DNA from: CAWAQA01 sp963784065
GTDB lineage: Bacteria > Acidobacteriota > Vicinamibacteria > Vicinamibacterales > UBA2999
Length of the DNA: 64,000 nt
Direction of reading: 5' to 3'
NCBI GenBank assembly: GCA_963784065.1
Contig: CAWAQA010000009.1
Span: 434,001 to 498,000, forward strand
The notes below the pieces were generated by a model. That model had not been told where the DNA came from, ran no database searches, and was given only the letters and a program-made list of their open reading frames with translations. Below, piece by piece: positions 52,633 to 63,683 of this stretch (the first letter of the stretch is position 1; each line of letters starts with the position of its first letter). The translations under genes and the position numbers were made by a program.

Positions 52633-54591
52633 TCACGCGGCCAGCGGGAGCGTGAACGAGAAGGAACTGCCTTTGCCGATCTCGCTCTCCGCCCAGATTG
52701 TCCCCCCATGGGCTTCGACAATGCCTTTGGCAATCGACAAGCCGAGACCGCGCGTCGCATGCCTGGCCCGTTGGGCCTGCCAGGCGCGATCGAAGATGTG
52801 CCGCAACCGGTCGGGCGGAATACCCGCACCGGTGTCCGACACAGAGACGATGACGGCATGGCGTTCCTGGCGAACGGCGATCCGGATCGTGCCGCCCTCA
52901 GGAGTGAACTTGATCGCGTTTCCGACGAGGTTCGACATCACCTGACCGACACGGCGCGCATCGATCGACACCTCCGGGAGCGCCGGCGGCCAATCGACCT
53001 GCAGTGCGTGATGTTTGGCTTCCGCCAGCACACTCATCCCGTTGATGACCGGGTTCACCACCTGGGGCAGCTTTTCCGCGTAGGTTTGCAGCGAGAACGT
53101 CCCATTCTGAATCTTGGCGAGATCGAGGAGATCGTCGATCAGGAGGTGCATCTCCTCGACCGAACGTTCCATGCTGCTGGCGAGCCGCTCCAGTTCGTCC
53201 GCGCCACTGCGCTCGGGTTGACGCAACAGCGTTGCGACCACCCCGACAGCAACGACCGGAGTCCTGAGGTCGTGCGACACGATCGCGAGCACATCGTCGC
53301 GCATGGCAACAGCACGCTGTGCCTCGGCCAACAGCCAGGCGTTCTCGATCGAGAGCGCGGCACGCCGGGCAAGCTCTGCCGCGAGAGGCAGATCGGCCGG
53401 CCCGTACGGCGGCGACGGCACGGAAGACATGAGGACAATCTGTCCGAGCAGCCTGCCGCGCGCGAGGAGCGGCACGGCAATGATCGAGGCCGGCTCCGCG
53501 GCGCTGAGCGCCCGGCGGTGCTGTTCCTTGTGGAACCACGATGCGACCGTCTGCGGCGACACGTGCTCGATGAGAAGCGGCCGCGTGTTCTCGAACGCCG
53601 GCTTGAGCACCGGAGAACGACCGCGTCCCGACGGTGCGTGCATCAGCACGTCTCCGATCCACGCCTTTTCGGGGTCCCGAGTTGCGACCCTCTGGCGCCT
53701 GAAGCGGCCATCGGGCGGATTGACCTCGACAATGCACAGGTCAGCGAGATCGCGCACGGCGAGTTGCGCGATGTTCGTCAGCGTCTCATCGTAGTCGAGC
53801 GACGACGACAGCACCGTTCCGACGTCGGCCAGGAAGCCCTGCTCGCGCTCGACACGTTTCTGCACTGTGATGTCGCGAACCGTCACCATCATCATCAGAG
53901 TGCCCCCGACATGCAGCTTCGAGATGGCGACGTCGGCTGGAAACTCCTCGCCGTTCTTGCGCTGGCCGAGCATCGGTGCGCGAGCACCCATCCGCCGGCC
54001 CGTTTCGTCGCTCGTGGCGACACTCTCGAGATGCTCGCGATGCGTGGCACGGAGCCGCGCCGGGATGAGCATGTGGAGCGGCTTGCCAAGCACCTCGGCC
54101 TGCGAGTACCCGAAAATGTGCTCGGCCCTCTCGTTGAACAACGTGATGCGGTGCTGCTCGTCGATGGACACGATGGCGTCCGGCGACACCGAGACGATTC
54201 CCGAGAACTTCGCTTCGGACAGGCGCAGCTGATCCTCGATGAGGGCGGCGAACACATCACGGTCGTCGAGCGCCCGCTGCAGATGCTCGTTCGCCGTACC
54301 AGAATCCGCGAGCGCTGCCAGCGTCCGCAGCTCCTCTCGTTCCGCTTGCCGTGCGGCCACCCATGTCGTTCGCAGCACGAGAGCGACCATGACGGCCACG
54401 AACAGCGATGCCTGGACGTTGACGCCGTACCAACCGAGGATCACCCCGAGGCGCGTAACCCCGCCGATGAGCGGCGGCGCTAATATGCCGACCAGCAGTA
54501 AGCGCCTGGCAATGCCTCCGCTCGGCGCGTCGCCGGAGACCAGCGACATCATGCCAGCGGCGGGACGGCTGAAGAGCAGCGGGTTGTTCAT
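52633..54591 (-). CDS. PAS-GAF sensor histidine kinase
   Basis: Intact 652-aa sensor kinase. Two membrane helices (about residues 28-75) precede a PAS domain (about 120-245: FSGIVSVSPDAIVSIDEQHR, FNERAEHIFGYSQAEVLGKP). A GAF domain follows (about 265-420, ending RAALSIENAWLLAEA). The HisKA H-box is AIVSHDLRTPVVAVGV. HATPase_c has NLVGNAIKFTPEGGTIRI, SVSDTGAGIP and RGLGLSIAKGIVEAHGGTIW. There is no receiver domain. As an orthodox HisKA kinase it would pair with an OmpR- or NtrC-type regulator; none is adjacent, so it acts as an orphan or in trans. Absence of any frame break over 2 kb contrasts with glgP next door. Confidence 0.9.
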   Translation of the reverse strand: MNNPLLFSRPAAGMMSLVSGDAPSGGIARRLLLVGILAPPLIGGVTRLGVILGWYGVNVQASLFVAVMVALVLRTTWVAARQAEREELRTLAALADSGTANEHLQRALDDRDVFAALIEDQLRLSEAKFSGIVSVSPDAIVSIDEQHRITLFNERAEHIFGYSQAEVLGKPLHMLIPARLRATHREHLESVATSDETGRRMGARAPMLGQRKNGEEFPADVAISKLHVGGTLMMMVTVRDITVQKRVEREQGFLADVGTVLSSSLDYDETLTNIAQLAVRDLADLCIVEVNPPDGRFRRQRVATRDPEKAWIGDVLMHAPSGRGRSPVLKPAFENTRPLLIEHVSPQTVASWFHKEQHRRALSAAEPASIIAVPLLARGRLLGQIVLMSSVPSPPYGPADLPLAAELARRAALSIENAWLLAEAQRAVAMRDDVLAIVSHDLRTPVVAVGVVATLLRQPERSGADELERLASSMERSVEEMHLLIDDLLDLAKIQNGTFSLQTYAEKLPQVVNPVINGMSVLAEAKHHALQVDWPPALPEVSIDARRVGQVMSNLVGNAIKFTPEGGTIRIAVRQERHAVIVSVSDTGAGIPPDRLRHIFDRAWQAQRARHATRGLGLSIAKGIVEAHGGTIWAESEIGKGSSFSFTLPLAA

Positions 54592-54886
54592 TGCACCTCA
54601 TCGACTCGCGCCAGGGCCTCTCGAGATGGAAGGCTGGAAGTTGAGGTTGGGTCGGGTCAGCGATGGACAGGCCCCCCGCCCACGAGCGCGACGAGCGCGC
54701 ACGCCATGATCCGTGCCGTTCTGCTCATGGTGCGGCTCCGGTGTCGAGAATAACCAGCAGGCTGACGACAACGTGGGAACGGTGCATGGTTGCAGGCTAG
54801 CGGCCCGGTAGTGACTGCGCCTATGCGCTTTCGGCATGTCGCGAAGATCTCCGCGCGCGCCATGTCCTGAACGCGCGGCGACCACG
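54592..54886. other. Intergenic region with repeat units
   Basis: Contains one-sided TTGGAAG-type units near 54630-54650. A minus-strand peptide MSRTARIMACALVALVGGG (54657-54728) looks like a signal peptide with nothing after it, either a remnant or chance. Confidence 0.35.
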
Positions 54887-55306
54887 TCAGGTAGACATGA
54901 CCTTCTTGGCGGTTGCCGGCAGCCCTTCGAGCCAGCGGCGGGCTGCGGCCTCGGAGTTGAAGTACTCAATTGGGATGCCGCGCAACGGCTGCGCAAGGAA
55001 GGTCAGCACGGTGCGCTTCCACGCCCAGGCGCCGACGATCGCCATCCTCGACACGCCCTCGTCGTCGCGCAGCCACATCCTGGCGTCGTCGAACGAGGCG
55101 GGCGGCTGCCAGCCGCCAAACAGCTCGAGCAGGATGAGGAGACGAACCGGTCCGACGCCGTGAATGGACTCGCGGACCCACTCGATGATGTCGGCCTGAT
55201 CGCTCGACGTCACCACGCCGGCGAGGGTGGCGACCGCCAGATCCGGTGGCTCGAAGGCTTTATTGAGCACCATACCTGATGGCCAGCGTACGCCGTGCCG
55301 AGTCAT
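54887..55306 (-). CDS. STAS/SpoIIAA-like protein
   Basis: Intact protein of up to 139 aa resembling the SpoIIAA-like (STAS/SEC14-type) family. The core reads LAVATLAGVVTSSDQADIIE, WVRESI, VRLLILLELFGGWQPPASFD, VSRMAIVGAWAWKRTVLTFL, IEYFNSEAAARRWLEGL. The family has an alternating beta-alpha fold and may bind a lipid or regulate a partner protein; its role is unknown. The start may be at 55306 or at the inner MVLNKAFEP, which fits the usual 120-130-aa length. No partner is adjacent. Confidence 0.75.
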   Translation of the reverse strand: MTRHGVRWPSGMVLNKAFEPPDLAVATLAGVVTSSDQADIIEWVRESIHGVGPVRLLILLELFGGWQPPASFDDARMWLRDDEGVSRMAIVGAWAWKRTVLTFLAQPLRGIPIEYFNSEAAARRWLEGLPATAKKVMST

Positions 55307-55495
55307 GCGGCTATGCGAATTCGGCGCTTTCCATTTGTGATTCGTGATTTTGCGCGACCCCCTGCACCACGGCGTATGCCGGTCGACGGTCCTTCGGTGC
55401 TCATGGCTCGAAGCAACGGGCTGATGAGCGTAGCGCCGAGGAATTCAACGCCGGGAGCGCAGATCTGCAGAGGTCGCGGAGGGTCCGGCCATGAA
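55307..55495. other. Short intergenic region
   Basis: About 190 bp; nothing recognised. Confidence 0.3.
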
Positions 55496-57129
<1,634 letters not shown>

Positions 57130-57297
57130 GACCATCGCTCCTCTCAGTGGACAGACGGTCATTGCGAATCGATGGGCGCGATCCTCGATCTCGATGACCG
57201 TCGATACGAACGTGCGGCCACGCGGCGCGGCCTGGCGGGGCCGCACGAGATCCGTGGCGAGCTCGCGCTTCCCCTCTACCGCCCGCCGGACCGGGCC

Positions 57298-57747
57298 TCA
57301 GGCAACCTGCCCGGGCCAGGACTCCGCGACGTGCTGCAACGTTCGCGAGGGCAGCTCGCCGAACGCGTGGCGATAACGGACAGCGAAGCGCCCGAGTTCG
57401 AAGAAGCCGAACGCCATCGCGACGTCGGTCACCGTTGTCGTGTGCGGATCGGCCGTGCTGAGCGCCTTACGTGCCGCACGCAGCCGCTGCGCGATGACGT
57501 AACGCTTCGGGCTGAGGCCGAGCACGTCATGGAACGCGGTGCGCAGCGTGCGCTCGCTCACGCCGGCCATGCGACTCAACTCTGCGACGGTCACGGGCTC
57601 GCCGGTGTTGTCGCGCAGAAACGCGATGACCCGGCGGACGAGGTCGCGGCGCGAAGGACGCCGCGGCGCGCGGTCCGCGGCGGGAACCCGAGGCACCGGC
57701 GCCGCGTCGCCGCGCGGCGAGTGCTGAACGAGGGTGATGAGTGACAT
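57298..57747 (-). CDS. AraC-type DNA-binding protein, short
   Basis: 149-aa protein consisting mainly of the AraC/XylS DNA-binding domain: LVRRVIAFLRDNTGEPVTVA, ELSRMAGVSERTLRTAFHDV, LGLSPKRYVIAQRLRAARKA, VTDVAMAFGFFELGRFAVRY, RHAFGELPSRTL. Most family members carry an N-terminal sensing domain of 150-200 residues, which is absent. Upstream sequence is repeat DNA, so the gene is either a single-domain regulator or the tail of a longer one. It is 168 bp upstream of the sigma-54 activator on the same strand. Confidence 0.8.
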   Translation of the reverse strand: MSLITLVQHSPRGDAAPVPRVPAADRAPRRPSRRDLVRRVIAFLRDNTGEPVTVAELSRMAGVSERTLRTAFHDVLGLSPKRYVIAQRLRAARKALSTADPHTTTVTDVAMAFGFFELGRFAVRYRHAFGELPSRTLQHVAESWPGQVA

Positions 57748-58086
57748 GCCGCCACCTTACGGCGCAGGCATGTTTCGCTGGAACTCGCCGTAGTACGAAA
57801 TTGCCGGGAGAAGAATTGCGCCGGGGTATCTGGTACTTCTTACAGCGGACGCTGCACTAATTGATAGGCAACATGACTCGATGTTGCCGGGCAGACGCGG
57901 CCGGCCTTCGGGCCGGCTCGCTCCCAACTTCCAACTTCCAATTCCCAACTTCCAATTCAGAACTTCCAACTTCCAACTTCCAGTCTCCTTGGCAGTTGGG
58001 AGTTGGCTTAGCGAAAGAGAGTTGGGAGTTGAGTCTGCTTTGGGAGTTGGAAGTTGGTTTCAGCGTAAGAGGATTGGGATTTACCC
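57748..58086. repeat. Minisatellite of TTGGAAG/TTGGGAG units in inverted arrangement
   Basis: From about 57920, five or six CCAACTTCC/CCAATTCC units run on the plus strand. From about 57993 the complementary TTGGGAGTTGG units follow to 58055. The two halves can fold into a long imperfect hairpin between the AraC gene and the response regulator. The same units occur in the xfp-ackA junction. Confidence 0.8.
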
Positions 58087-58716
58087 CTAGACCAGGCCTT
58101 CGCGCACCGCGAACTGAATCAGCGCCGCGGTTGAATGGACGTGAAGGTGCTCCATCATGCGGTACTTGTGGAACGCCACGGTCCTGGCCGACACGTTCAG
58201 AACGGCCGCCGCCTCCTTCATCGAACACCCCTCGGCCAGCAATTGAAGCACCTCCCGCTGGCGGGCGGTGAGTTGGTGGACAGGCTTGCGGCTATGAGCA
58301 TCGTGGACGAGCGATCCGACCAGATCCCTGGTGAGGAGCGGCGTGATGTAGTAGCGATCACTCATGACCTCCCGGATCGCGAACGGGAGCTCCGATCCGG
58401 CTGAGCGCTTCAGGAGGTAGCCGGAGGCGCCGACCCGGAACGCCTCTGCCGCCACGTCCGGGTCCTCGTTCATCGTGAGAAAAATGATGCGCGTCGTCGA
58501 CACGAGGCGACGAAGCTCGCGAGCGGTGTCGAGGCCATTCATGAGCGGCATGGACACGTCGAGGATGGCCACGTCCGGTTTGAACCGCGCCACATCCATC
58601 AGGAAGGCACGCGGATCGTCATAGCTGGCGACAACGTCGCAATCTGGTTGGAGCAGCTTCTCGAACGCCTCAGCCAGCAGCGTGTGATCATCGACGATGA
58701 TGATTCGCGGCTTCAT
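58087..58716 (-). CDS. NarL/FixJ family response regulator 1
   Basis: Intact 209-aa regulator. The receiver domain begins MKPRIIIVDDHTLLAEAFEK, with phospho-acceptor Asp in VAILDVSMPLMNG and the Thr/Lys pair in IIFLTMNED and LLKRSAGSE. The LuxR-type HTH reads LTARQREVLQLLAEGCSMKE, AAAVLNVSARTVAFHKYRMM. It ends next to the minisatellite. No kinase gene is adjacent, although two NarL-type kinases (2.8 kb and 62.4 kb) could be partners. Confidence 0.9.
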   Translation of the reverse strand: MKPRIIIVDDHTLLAEAFEKLLQPDCDVVASYDDPRAFLMDVARFKPDVAILDVSMPLMNGLDTARELRRLVSTTRIIFLTMNEDPDVAAEAFRVGASGYLLKRSAGSELPFAIREVMSDRYYITPLLTRDLVGSLVHDAHSRKPVHQLTARQREVLQLLAEGCSMKEAAAVLNVSARTVAFHKYRMMEHLHVHSTAALIQFAVREGLV

Positions 58717-59192
58717 TGATCTGTCCCTGACTCGGCACGACGTGCGCGTGAGCCTGACCGCTGCCGCTGCCACGAGGGGCGATGCGGTCTGGCGCTCGAA
58801 GAGGCGAAGACGCCATCGAAACAAATCTCGAAAGCGGATTATGCCACAGGGCAAGTAACCAATGACAAAGGGAATGCAGCTTTTGCGACAATTCTGCGCA
58901 ACGAAAGCATGACTGAACCGACAGCCACCAGTCGCTGGGGCCTCGAGACCGTCCACGTTGCGTGGACGGATGCGGTTGCGTCGCGGACACGCGCGTGTCG
59001 GTCGCCGAACGGCTGGTGGATTTCTCCCAGCTTCAGAATCATCCGGTCGAACTTTCCCAACGCGACGAGGGAGCAGATGGCCGCCGCCGTGGCGGCGGTC
59101 AAGGCAGGCATGCCGATCAACGAAGATCCGAGGTTCCTGTCGAGGCCGGGCTGACGCCGATTTCGTTCGAGGGTTCCCGAAACTTGGTACTC
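58717..59192. other. Non-coding stretch
   Basis: About 480 bp between response regulator 1 and the hairpin at 59193. No gene recognised. Confidence 0.4.
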
Positions 59193-59256
59193 GTAGAGGC
59201 CGGCCTGCAGGCCCGACTGCGAAGGCAGGTGAATTCCGATTGCAGCCGGCCTCTAC
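59193..59256 (-). terminator. Long-stem palindrome downstream of the META-domain gene
   Basis: GTAGAGGCCGGC at 59193-59204 pairs perfectly (12 bp) with GCCGGCCTCTAC at 59245-59256 around 40 nt. It lies 10 bp past the META-domain stop. It may act as a terminator or be a REP-like intergenic repeat. Confidence 0.45.
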
Positions 59257-59266
59257 ACCGAGACAG

Positions 59267-59707
59267 TTACTTCCTGAACCGCAACGTTCCTCGCGCGGAC
59301 GACAGGACGAGCGTGCTGTCCGACTGCGAGACCGAGCTTTCACCGGCCAGCAGCCCGGTGTACTCGTTCTCGAACGCCATGGTCGGGCATGCGGCGCGCG
59401 TGCACGCCAGCGCGGGTCCCGCGGTCAGCGTCTGCCCCGATAACGCGAACGCACCGCCGCACGTGTTGCAATCGACCCGCGTGGACAGCCGGCCGTCCGT
59501 GAAGGTCAGGGTGTAGGTCGCACCGGCGGGTGCGGCTTGCGCGGGCTGACCGCTGCGTTGCATGGACACCAGCGTCCAGGTCCCCGAGAGCTGATCAGCC
59601 GTCACGGACAGTGACGACGGCCCGGATAACGGCGCGGACGACTCTGTGCATCCGACCGCGAGCGATCCGATTGTGGCGACGGCGACGAAAAGGCGTAATA
59701 CATTCAT
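59267..59707 (-). CDS. META-domain lipoprotein (HslJ-like)
   Basis: Intact 146-aa lipoprotein. The signal MNVLRLFVAVATIGSLAVGC holds the lipobox cysteine. The META domain reads QLSGTWTLVSMQRSGQPAQA, ATYTLTFTDGRLSTRVDCNT, CGGAFALSGQTLT, ACPTMAFENEYTGLLAGESS, LVLSSARGTLRF. HslJ-type META proteins sit in the outer membrane and are linked to stress or antibiotic tolerance; the role here is unproven. It is monocistronic by position. Confidence 0.8.
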   Translation of the reverse strand: MNVLRLFVAVATIGSLAVGCTESSAPLSGPSSLSVTADQLSGTWTLVSMQRSGQPAQAAPAGATYTLTFTDGRLSTRVDCNTCGGAFALSGQTLTAGPALACTRAACPTMAFENEYTGLLAGESSVSQSDSTLVLSSARGTLRFRK

Positions 59708-59967
59708 CGGCGGCGATAGGGGCAATTCATGAGCCACATCAATCGTCGAGGAAATTTGCCGCTGGCGCGTGCCGGCGTCCCCCGCGGGAGACAGGCCGCG
59801 TAATCACCGGGCGACAATCGTGTCCTTGTCGCGTGTCGGTCCTTGCCCGGGACAGAGGCGTGGCCGATGTCAACAAGTACAGGCCAAATATAGAACCGGC
59901 CGCACGCTTCAAGCCGGTCAGGCCGACCTGAAGATTGATCTGGATCAAACACAGGTGAGCTCCGGAC

Positions 59968-60600
59968 CTAGAACGTGACCAGCCGATGTTCGATGGCGTA
60001 GCGGACGAGCTCCGCCGTCGAATGGACGTTGAGCACCTGCATGATCTTGTACTTGGCGGCTTCGACACTCCGCGTCGACACATCCAGTGTGCCCGCGATC
60101 TCCTTCGCCCGCTGCCCCATGACGATCAAGCGAAGAATCTCCCGCTGCCGTGGCGTCAGCTCGACCCGGCTGGGGTCAGCGGCGCCGACCATCAAGGTCA
60201 CGATGTCCTTGGTCAACGTCGCAGCCAGGTAGGTGCCGCCCCGCAGCACGACGTCGAGCGCGGTCAACAGCTCCTCACCGCTCGACTCTTTCAGGACGAA
60301 TCCACGCGCCCCTGCTTTGAGCGCTTCGACCGCCAGGTTCGGATCGGCATGCATCGTCAGGACGATGGCCTTGAATTCGACGCCGCGTTCGCTCAACTGC
60401 CGCAGGACTTCGAGCCCGCTTACCGTCGGCATCGACAGGTCCAGGAGCATGACGTCGGGTCGCAGCCGGACCACCGTGTCCGAGACGAGCCGCGCGTCGG
60501 TGATCGTGTCCACGACCTCGAAGTCGTCGCTGAGCAGCCTGACGAGACCTTCGGCGACGACCCTGTGATCGTCGACGAGCAGAACCGTTGGACGACTCAT
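59968..60600 (-). CDS. NarL/FixJ family response regulator 2
   Basis: Intact 210-aa regulator. Receiver: TVLLVDDHRVVAEGLVRLLS, phospho-acceptor in VMLLDLSMPTVSGLEVL, IVLTMHADPNLAVEALKAGA, RGFVLKESSGEELL. HTH: ELTPRQREILRLIVMGQRAK, EIAGTLDVSTRSVEAAKYKI. Its ATG overlaps the stop of the upstream kinase-tail ORF (ATGA at 60597-60600), so it was originally the cognate regulator of that kinase. With that kinase truncated, it may now depend on another one. Confidence 0.9.
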   Translation of the reverse strand: MSRPTVLLVDDHRVVAEGLVRLLSDDFEVVDTITDARLVSDTVVRLRPDVMLLDLSMPTVSGLEVLRQLSERGVEFKAIVLTMHADPNLAVEALKAGARGFVLKESSGEELLTALDVVLRGGTYLAATLTKDIVTLMVGAADPSRVELTPRQREILRLIVMGQRAKEIAGTLDVSTRSVEAAKYKIMQVLNVHSTAELVRYAIEHRLVTF

Positions 60601-61021
60601 ACCTGCTCCGCTGAATCGTCGTGGCGGTGCAGCGCGAACGCGCCCAGATGGACATTCAGGCCGCTCTTCTCCGCGTCTCCGCCGGCGCCTGCCGGGACCC
60701 GGACACGAACGGTGGTTCCCTCCTGCAGGTGCGTCACGATCGTCACCTCTCCGCCCACCATGTGTGCTCGCTCCTCCATGCTCACCAGCCCGAGACCGCG
60801 GCCGACCTGGCGGGTAGCCTCGAGGTCACCAGTCGGCAGACGCGTCCTCGTGATCTTCCCGAACGTCGGGCTGCCGACGATCTCCCCCGGCGGGCCGAAG
60901 TTGGGGTGATTGAACAGTCAGTCACGCGCCCCTGCAGAACGGCTGAGGTCTGGGCGCCCGCAGGCGCGCAGACGCACAGGAGCACGGTCGCGGCCACAGC
61001 GAGACGGTGTCGGCGCATCAT
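60597..61021 (-). pseudogene. Composite ORF: TonB-receptor ends joined to a histidine-kinase tail
   Basis: Three unrelated pieces follow one another. First, from ATG at 61021, comes a signal peptide (RRHRLAVAATVLLCVCAPAG) and the first strand of a CarboxypepD_reg domain (TSAVLQGRVTD), an Oar-like receptor start. Second, in a shifted frame, LFNHPNFGPPGEIVGSPTFG and KITRTRLPTGDLEATRQ form the typical near-end of such a receptor. Third, without interruption, VGRGLGLVSMEERAHMVGGE, VTIVTHLQEGTTVRVRVPAG is the C-terminal HATPase_c end of a NarL-type kinase, overlapping response regulator 2. Some 700 receptor residues and 300 or more kinase residues are missing. Deletion or assembly collapse; not functional as written. 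Confidence 0.7.
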
Positions 61022-61355
61022 GTCCCGTCGCGGCGTGCGAGACCCGTGGTCGGGCGTGACATTCGATCTCCTTGCGGGGAGCCTTCGCCCCCGCGCTCCG
61101 CATTCGGTGTCGCCGCGCGGAGGCTGGCCGTCGCGCACGAGAAGGAGCGGCTGAACTCGATGATCCGCCGTGGCTGACTCTGCGACGGAAGTCGGTACGT
61201 GGGTCAATCTGTCACATGTACCAGACTCCCCCCCTCGGTCACATCTGCCAGCTCGTGTTCGTTGTGCGGCCGCCCTGTTTGACGTAAGTCAAGACTCCGG
61301 TTATGACGGCCGCGACTCTTCGAGTAGCATTCGGAACCTGGAAGGCGACCCTCAT
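61022..61355. other. Non-coding stretch between divergent units
   Basis: About 330 bp with no gene. It presumably holds promoters for response regulator 3 and for the composite ORF. Confidence 0.35.
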
Positions 61356-62328
61356 TTGACCCTGTCTGTTCTCGTGGTCGACGATCACGAACCTTGGCGT
61401 CGCGAAATCAGATGGGTGCTTCGACAGAGCCGTCGCTGGCAGGTTGTCGGTGAAGCCGGCGACGGGGTCGAGGCTATCGAAATGGCGGGCGCGCTCGAAC
61501 CCGATCTGATCCTGCTCGACGTCGGGCTGCCGGGCATGAGCGGCATCGAAGCCGCCAGGCGAATCCTCGCACTCACCCCTGACGCGCGAATCCTGTTCGT
61601 GAGCGCACATCGAACCTGGGATATTGTCGAGGTCGCGTTCGCCACCGGTGCGCGCGGGTATGTCCTCAAAGACGATGCCGGGCATGAATTGTTGCCAGCG
61701 ATGAGCGCGGTCATCGAAGGCAAGCGGTTCGTCAGTGCGACGTTGACGGGCCGGTCGGTCGACGGGACCACGGGACGGCAGCATCCTCCGGGGCCACGCC
61801 ACGAGGTCGGGTTCTATTCAGATGACTCGCGGCTGGTTGAGGCATACACGCGGTTCGCGAAGGCGGCGCTCGACGCCGGGCGAGCCCTGATTCTCGCGGC
61901 CCCCGACTCACGCCGCGACGAGGTTCATCGCGGGTTGCACGCCCTCGGCGTCGATGTAGAACGCGCCCTCCTGGAACGCAGGCTTCTGTCGATTGACATC
62001 CACACTGCGCTCTCGCCGTTCATGGTCGATGGCTGGCCCGACGAAGCGCGATTCTGGAAATCGGGAACGTCTCTCGTTGCAAGAGCCGTCGGAGCGGCAC
62101 GGTGCACGCCACCTGGCCTAGCGGCGTGTGGCGAGTGCTCGGCCAGCCTGTTGAGCCAAGGCCACGTGGAGGCGGCGATTCGGCTCGAGGTACCTGTGGG
62201 ACCAGCTCGCCGGAACATTCAACGTCGAGGTATTTTGCCCCTACCCGACCATCGCCCTTGACCACGACGACAAGAGCACCGTCATTCGAAGAATCTGTCA
62301 AGAACACACCGCGGTTGTGTCCGCTTAG
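61356..62328 (+). CDS. Response regulator with MEDS sensory domain (one frame break)
   Basis: Two-domain protein of about 324 aa. The receiver domain (about residues 3-125) reads LSVLVVDDHEPWRREIRWVL, phospho-acceptor in LILLDVGLPGMSGIEAA, ILFVSAHRTW, YVLKDDAGHELLPAM. The second half is a MEDS (DcmR-type) domain: HEVGFYSDDSRLVEAYTRFA, AALDAGRALILAAPDSRRDE, LLSIDIHTALSPFMVDGWPD. After a shift near 62195 it ends LWDQLAGTFNVEVFCPYPTI, ALDHDDKSTVIRRICQEHTA and VVSA. There is no DNA-binding domain, so output is by protein contact. No ATG is near; TTG at 61356 after GGAAGG is the likely start. It converges on the kinase gene at 62373. Confidence 0.75.
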
Positions 62329-62372
62329 CGCGCCCGCGCGCCAGCGCGATCCCGGGCATCACGATCGGGCGG

Positions 62373-63683
62373 TTACGAGGAACTGACACCCACACGAGCG
62401 TGAATCGTCGAACCACGACCCGGTTGCGAATCGATTGAGAGCGCGCCATTCACGAGCTTGATCCGTTCTTCCATGCTGACCAGGCCAAGCCCGCGGCCGG
62501 TCTTCGCGGCCTCGACGTCAAAGCCCTTGCCGTGATCCCTCACCACGAGATGAATCTCCTCCTCGCTGCCCCAGAGCTGCACCTCGAACTGCAGAACGCC
62601 GCTGTGTTTCACCGCATTGTGGAGCGCTTCCTGGAGAATGCGGAGGAGGGACAGGGACACCTCTGACGGCAGGCGATCCGGCAGATCGTGCGTGTCGAAA
62701 TCAACCATCGCTTTCTGCTGCTCGGTGAATTCCGCGCAGAACCGGCCCATGGCTGCCGCAATGCCGAGCAGTTCGAGTCGCGACGAGTGCAGGCGGTGCG
62801 ACAGGGCCTGCACGTCGGCGGCGATCTCTGACGTCAGCCGCTGCAGCTCCATCGTGCGGCCCTGGCACCACGGCGAGCCGTCATCGCGCTGCGCCAGGCC
62901 GGTGAGGCTGACCGACAACAGCGCAAGACGCTGGCCGATATCGTCGTGCAACTCTCTCGCGATTCGACTTCGTTCCCGCTCCTGCGCATCGATCAACCGG
63001 CGGCTCACATTCGAGAGCGCTCGTTCAGCCCGTTTGTGCTGCGTGATATCGCGGATGATCTTGGCGGCGCCGATCAGCCTGCCGTCCGCGTCCCGCAGCG
63101 GCGAGATCGTCACCGACACGTTCAGCTGCGCGCCCGCCTTCGTCATGCGAATACTCTGGTACGGTTCAATCCGCTTGCCGGCGCGCAACCGCTGAAGCAC
63201 CTTGGTGTCCTCATCGCGCCGCCCCGGCGGAATGAGAATGGACGTCCGCTGTCCGACGGCTTCCGCCTCGGTGAACCCGAAGATGCGCTCAGCCGCCGCA
63301 TTCCAGCTCAGGATGCCGCCGTCCAGCGTCGTCGACAGGATCGCGTCCTGCGAGGAATCGACGATGGCGGCGAGAACAAGCCGCGTGTCCATCGCCGCCA
63401 GCGCAGCCAACTCCACGGCGCGCCTCCGGGACCGGGGTCGGAGGCGCGTCGGCAACGTGAACGGAGCGAAGTTGCCGCCCTGGCGGAGAAACACGGTGCC
63501 GGCGACCTGTGCAAGCGTCGCTCCAGCCGGACTGTCAACGACGGTAGCGGCAGGCCACAGGCTCTGGAATGCCACGAGGCAGGCGCCCGCAACGCCGGCC
63601 AGACTCGATGCCATACGCAGCAAGCGGCCAGCGCGATGCCGGATGCAGGCCAAACCCCCAGCCGCGCGGGAACACCGGGACAT
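62373..63683 (-). CDS. PAS-domain NarL-type histidine kinase
   Basis: Intact 436-aa kinase. An N-terminal hydrophobic part (MASSLAGVAGACLVAFQSLW) may be a membrane anchor, or translation may start at MDTRLVLAAIVDSSQDAILS (63392) as a soluble form. The PAS domain runs through NAAAERIFGFTEAEAVGQRT to RDITQHKRAERAL. HisKA_3 has RSRIARELHDDIGQRLALLS. HATPase_c has LRILQEALHNAVKHSGVLQF, VVRDHGKGFDVEAAKTGRGL, GLVSMEERIKLVNGALSIDS. Its GRGLGLVSMEER block is nearly the same as in the composite ORF at 60.6-61.0 kb, so the lost kinase there was a close paralog. Likely partners are the nearby NarL-type regulators. Confidence 0.85.
   Translation of the reverse strand: MSRCSRAAGGLACIRHRAGRLLRMASSLAGVAGACLVAFQSLWPAATVVDSPAGATLAQVAGTVFLRQGGNFAPFTLPTRLRPRSRRRAVELAALAAMDTRLVLAAIVDSSQDAILSTTLDGGILSWNAAAERIFGFTEAEAVGQRTSILIPPGRRDEDTKVLQRLRAGKRIEPYQSIRMTKAGAQLNVSVTISPLRDADGRLIGAAKIIRDITQHKRAERALSNVSRRLIDAQERERSRIARELHDDIGQRLALLSVSLTGLAQRDDGSPWCQGRTMELQRLTSEIAADVQALSHRLHSSRLELLGIAAAMGRFCAEFTEQQKAMVDFDTHDLPDRLPSEVSLSLLRILQEALHNAVKHSGVLQFEVQLWGSEEEIHLVVRDHGKGFDVEAAKTGRGLGLVSMEERIKLVNGALSIDSQPGRGSTIHARVGVSSS

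Noticed and set aside
57298..57747. Reading the short AraC gene as a broken full-length regulator
   Set aside because: The upstream repeat DNA holds no N-terminal domain in any frame, so a fragment or single-domain protein fits better than a frameshift.
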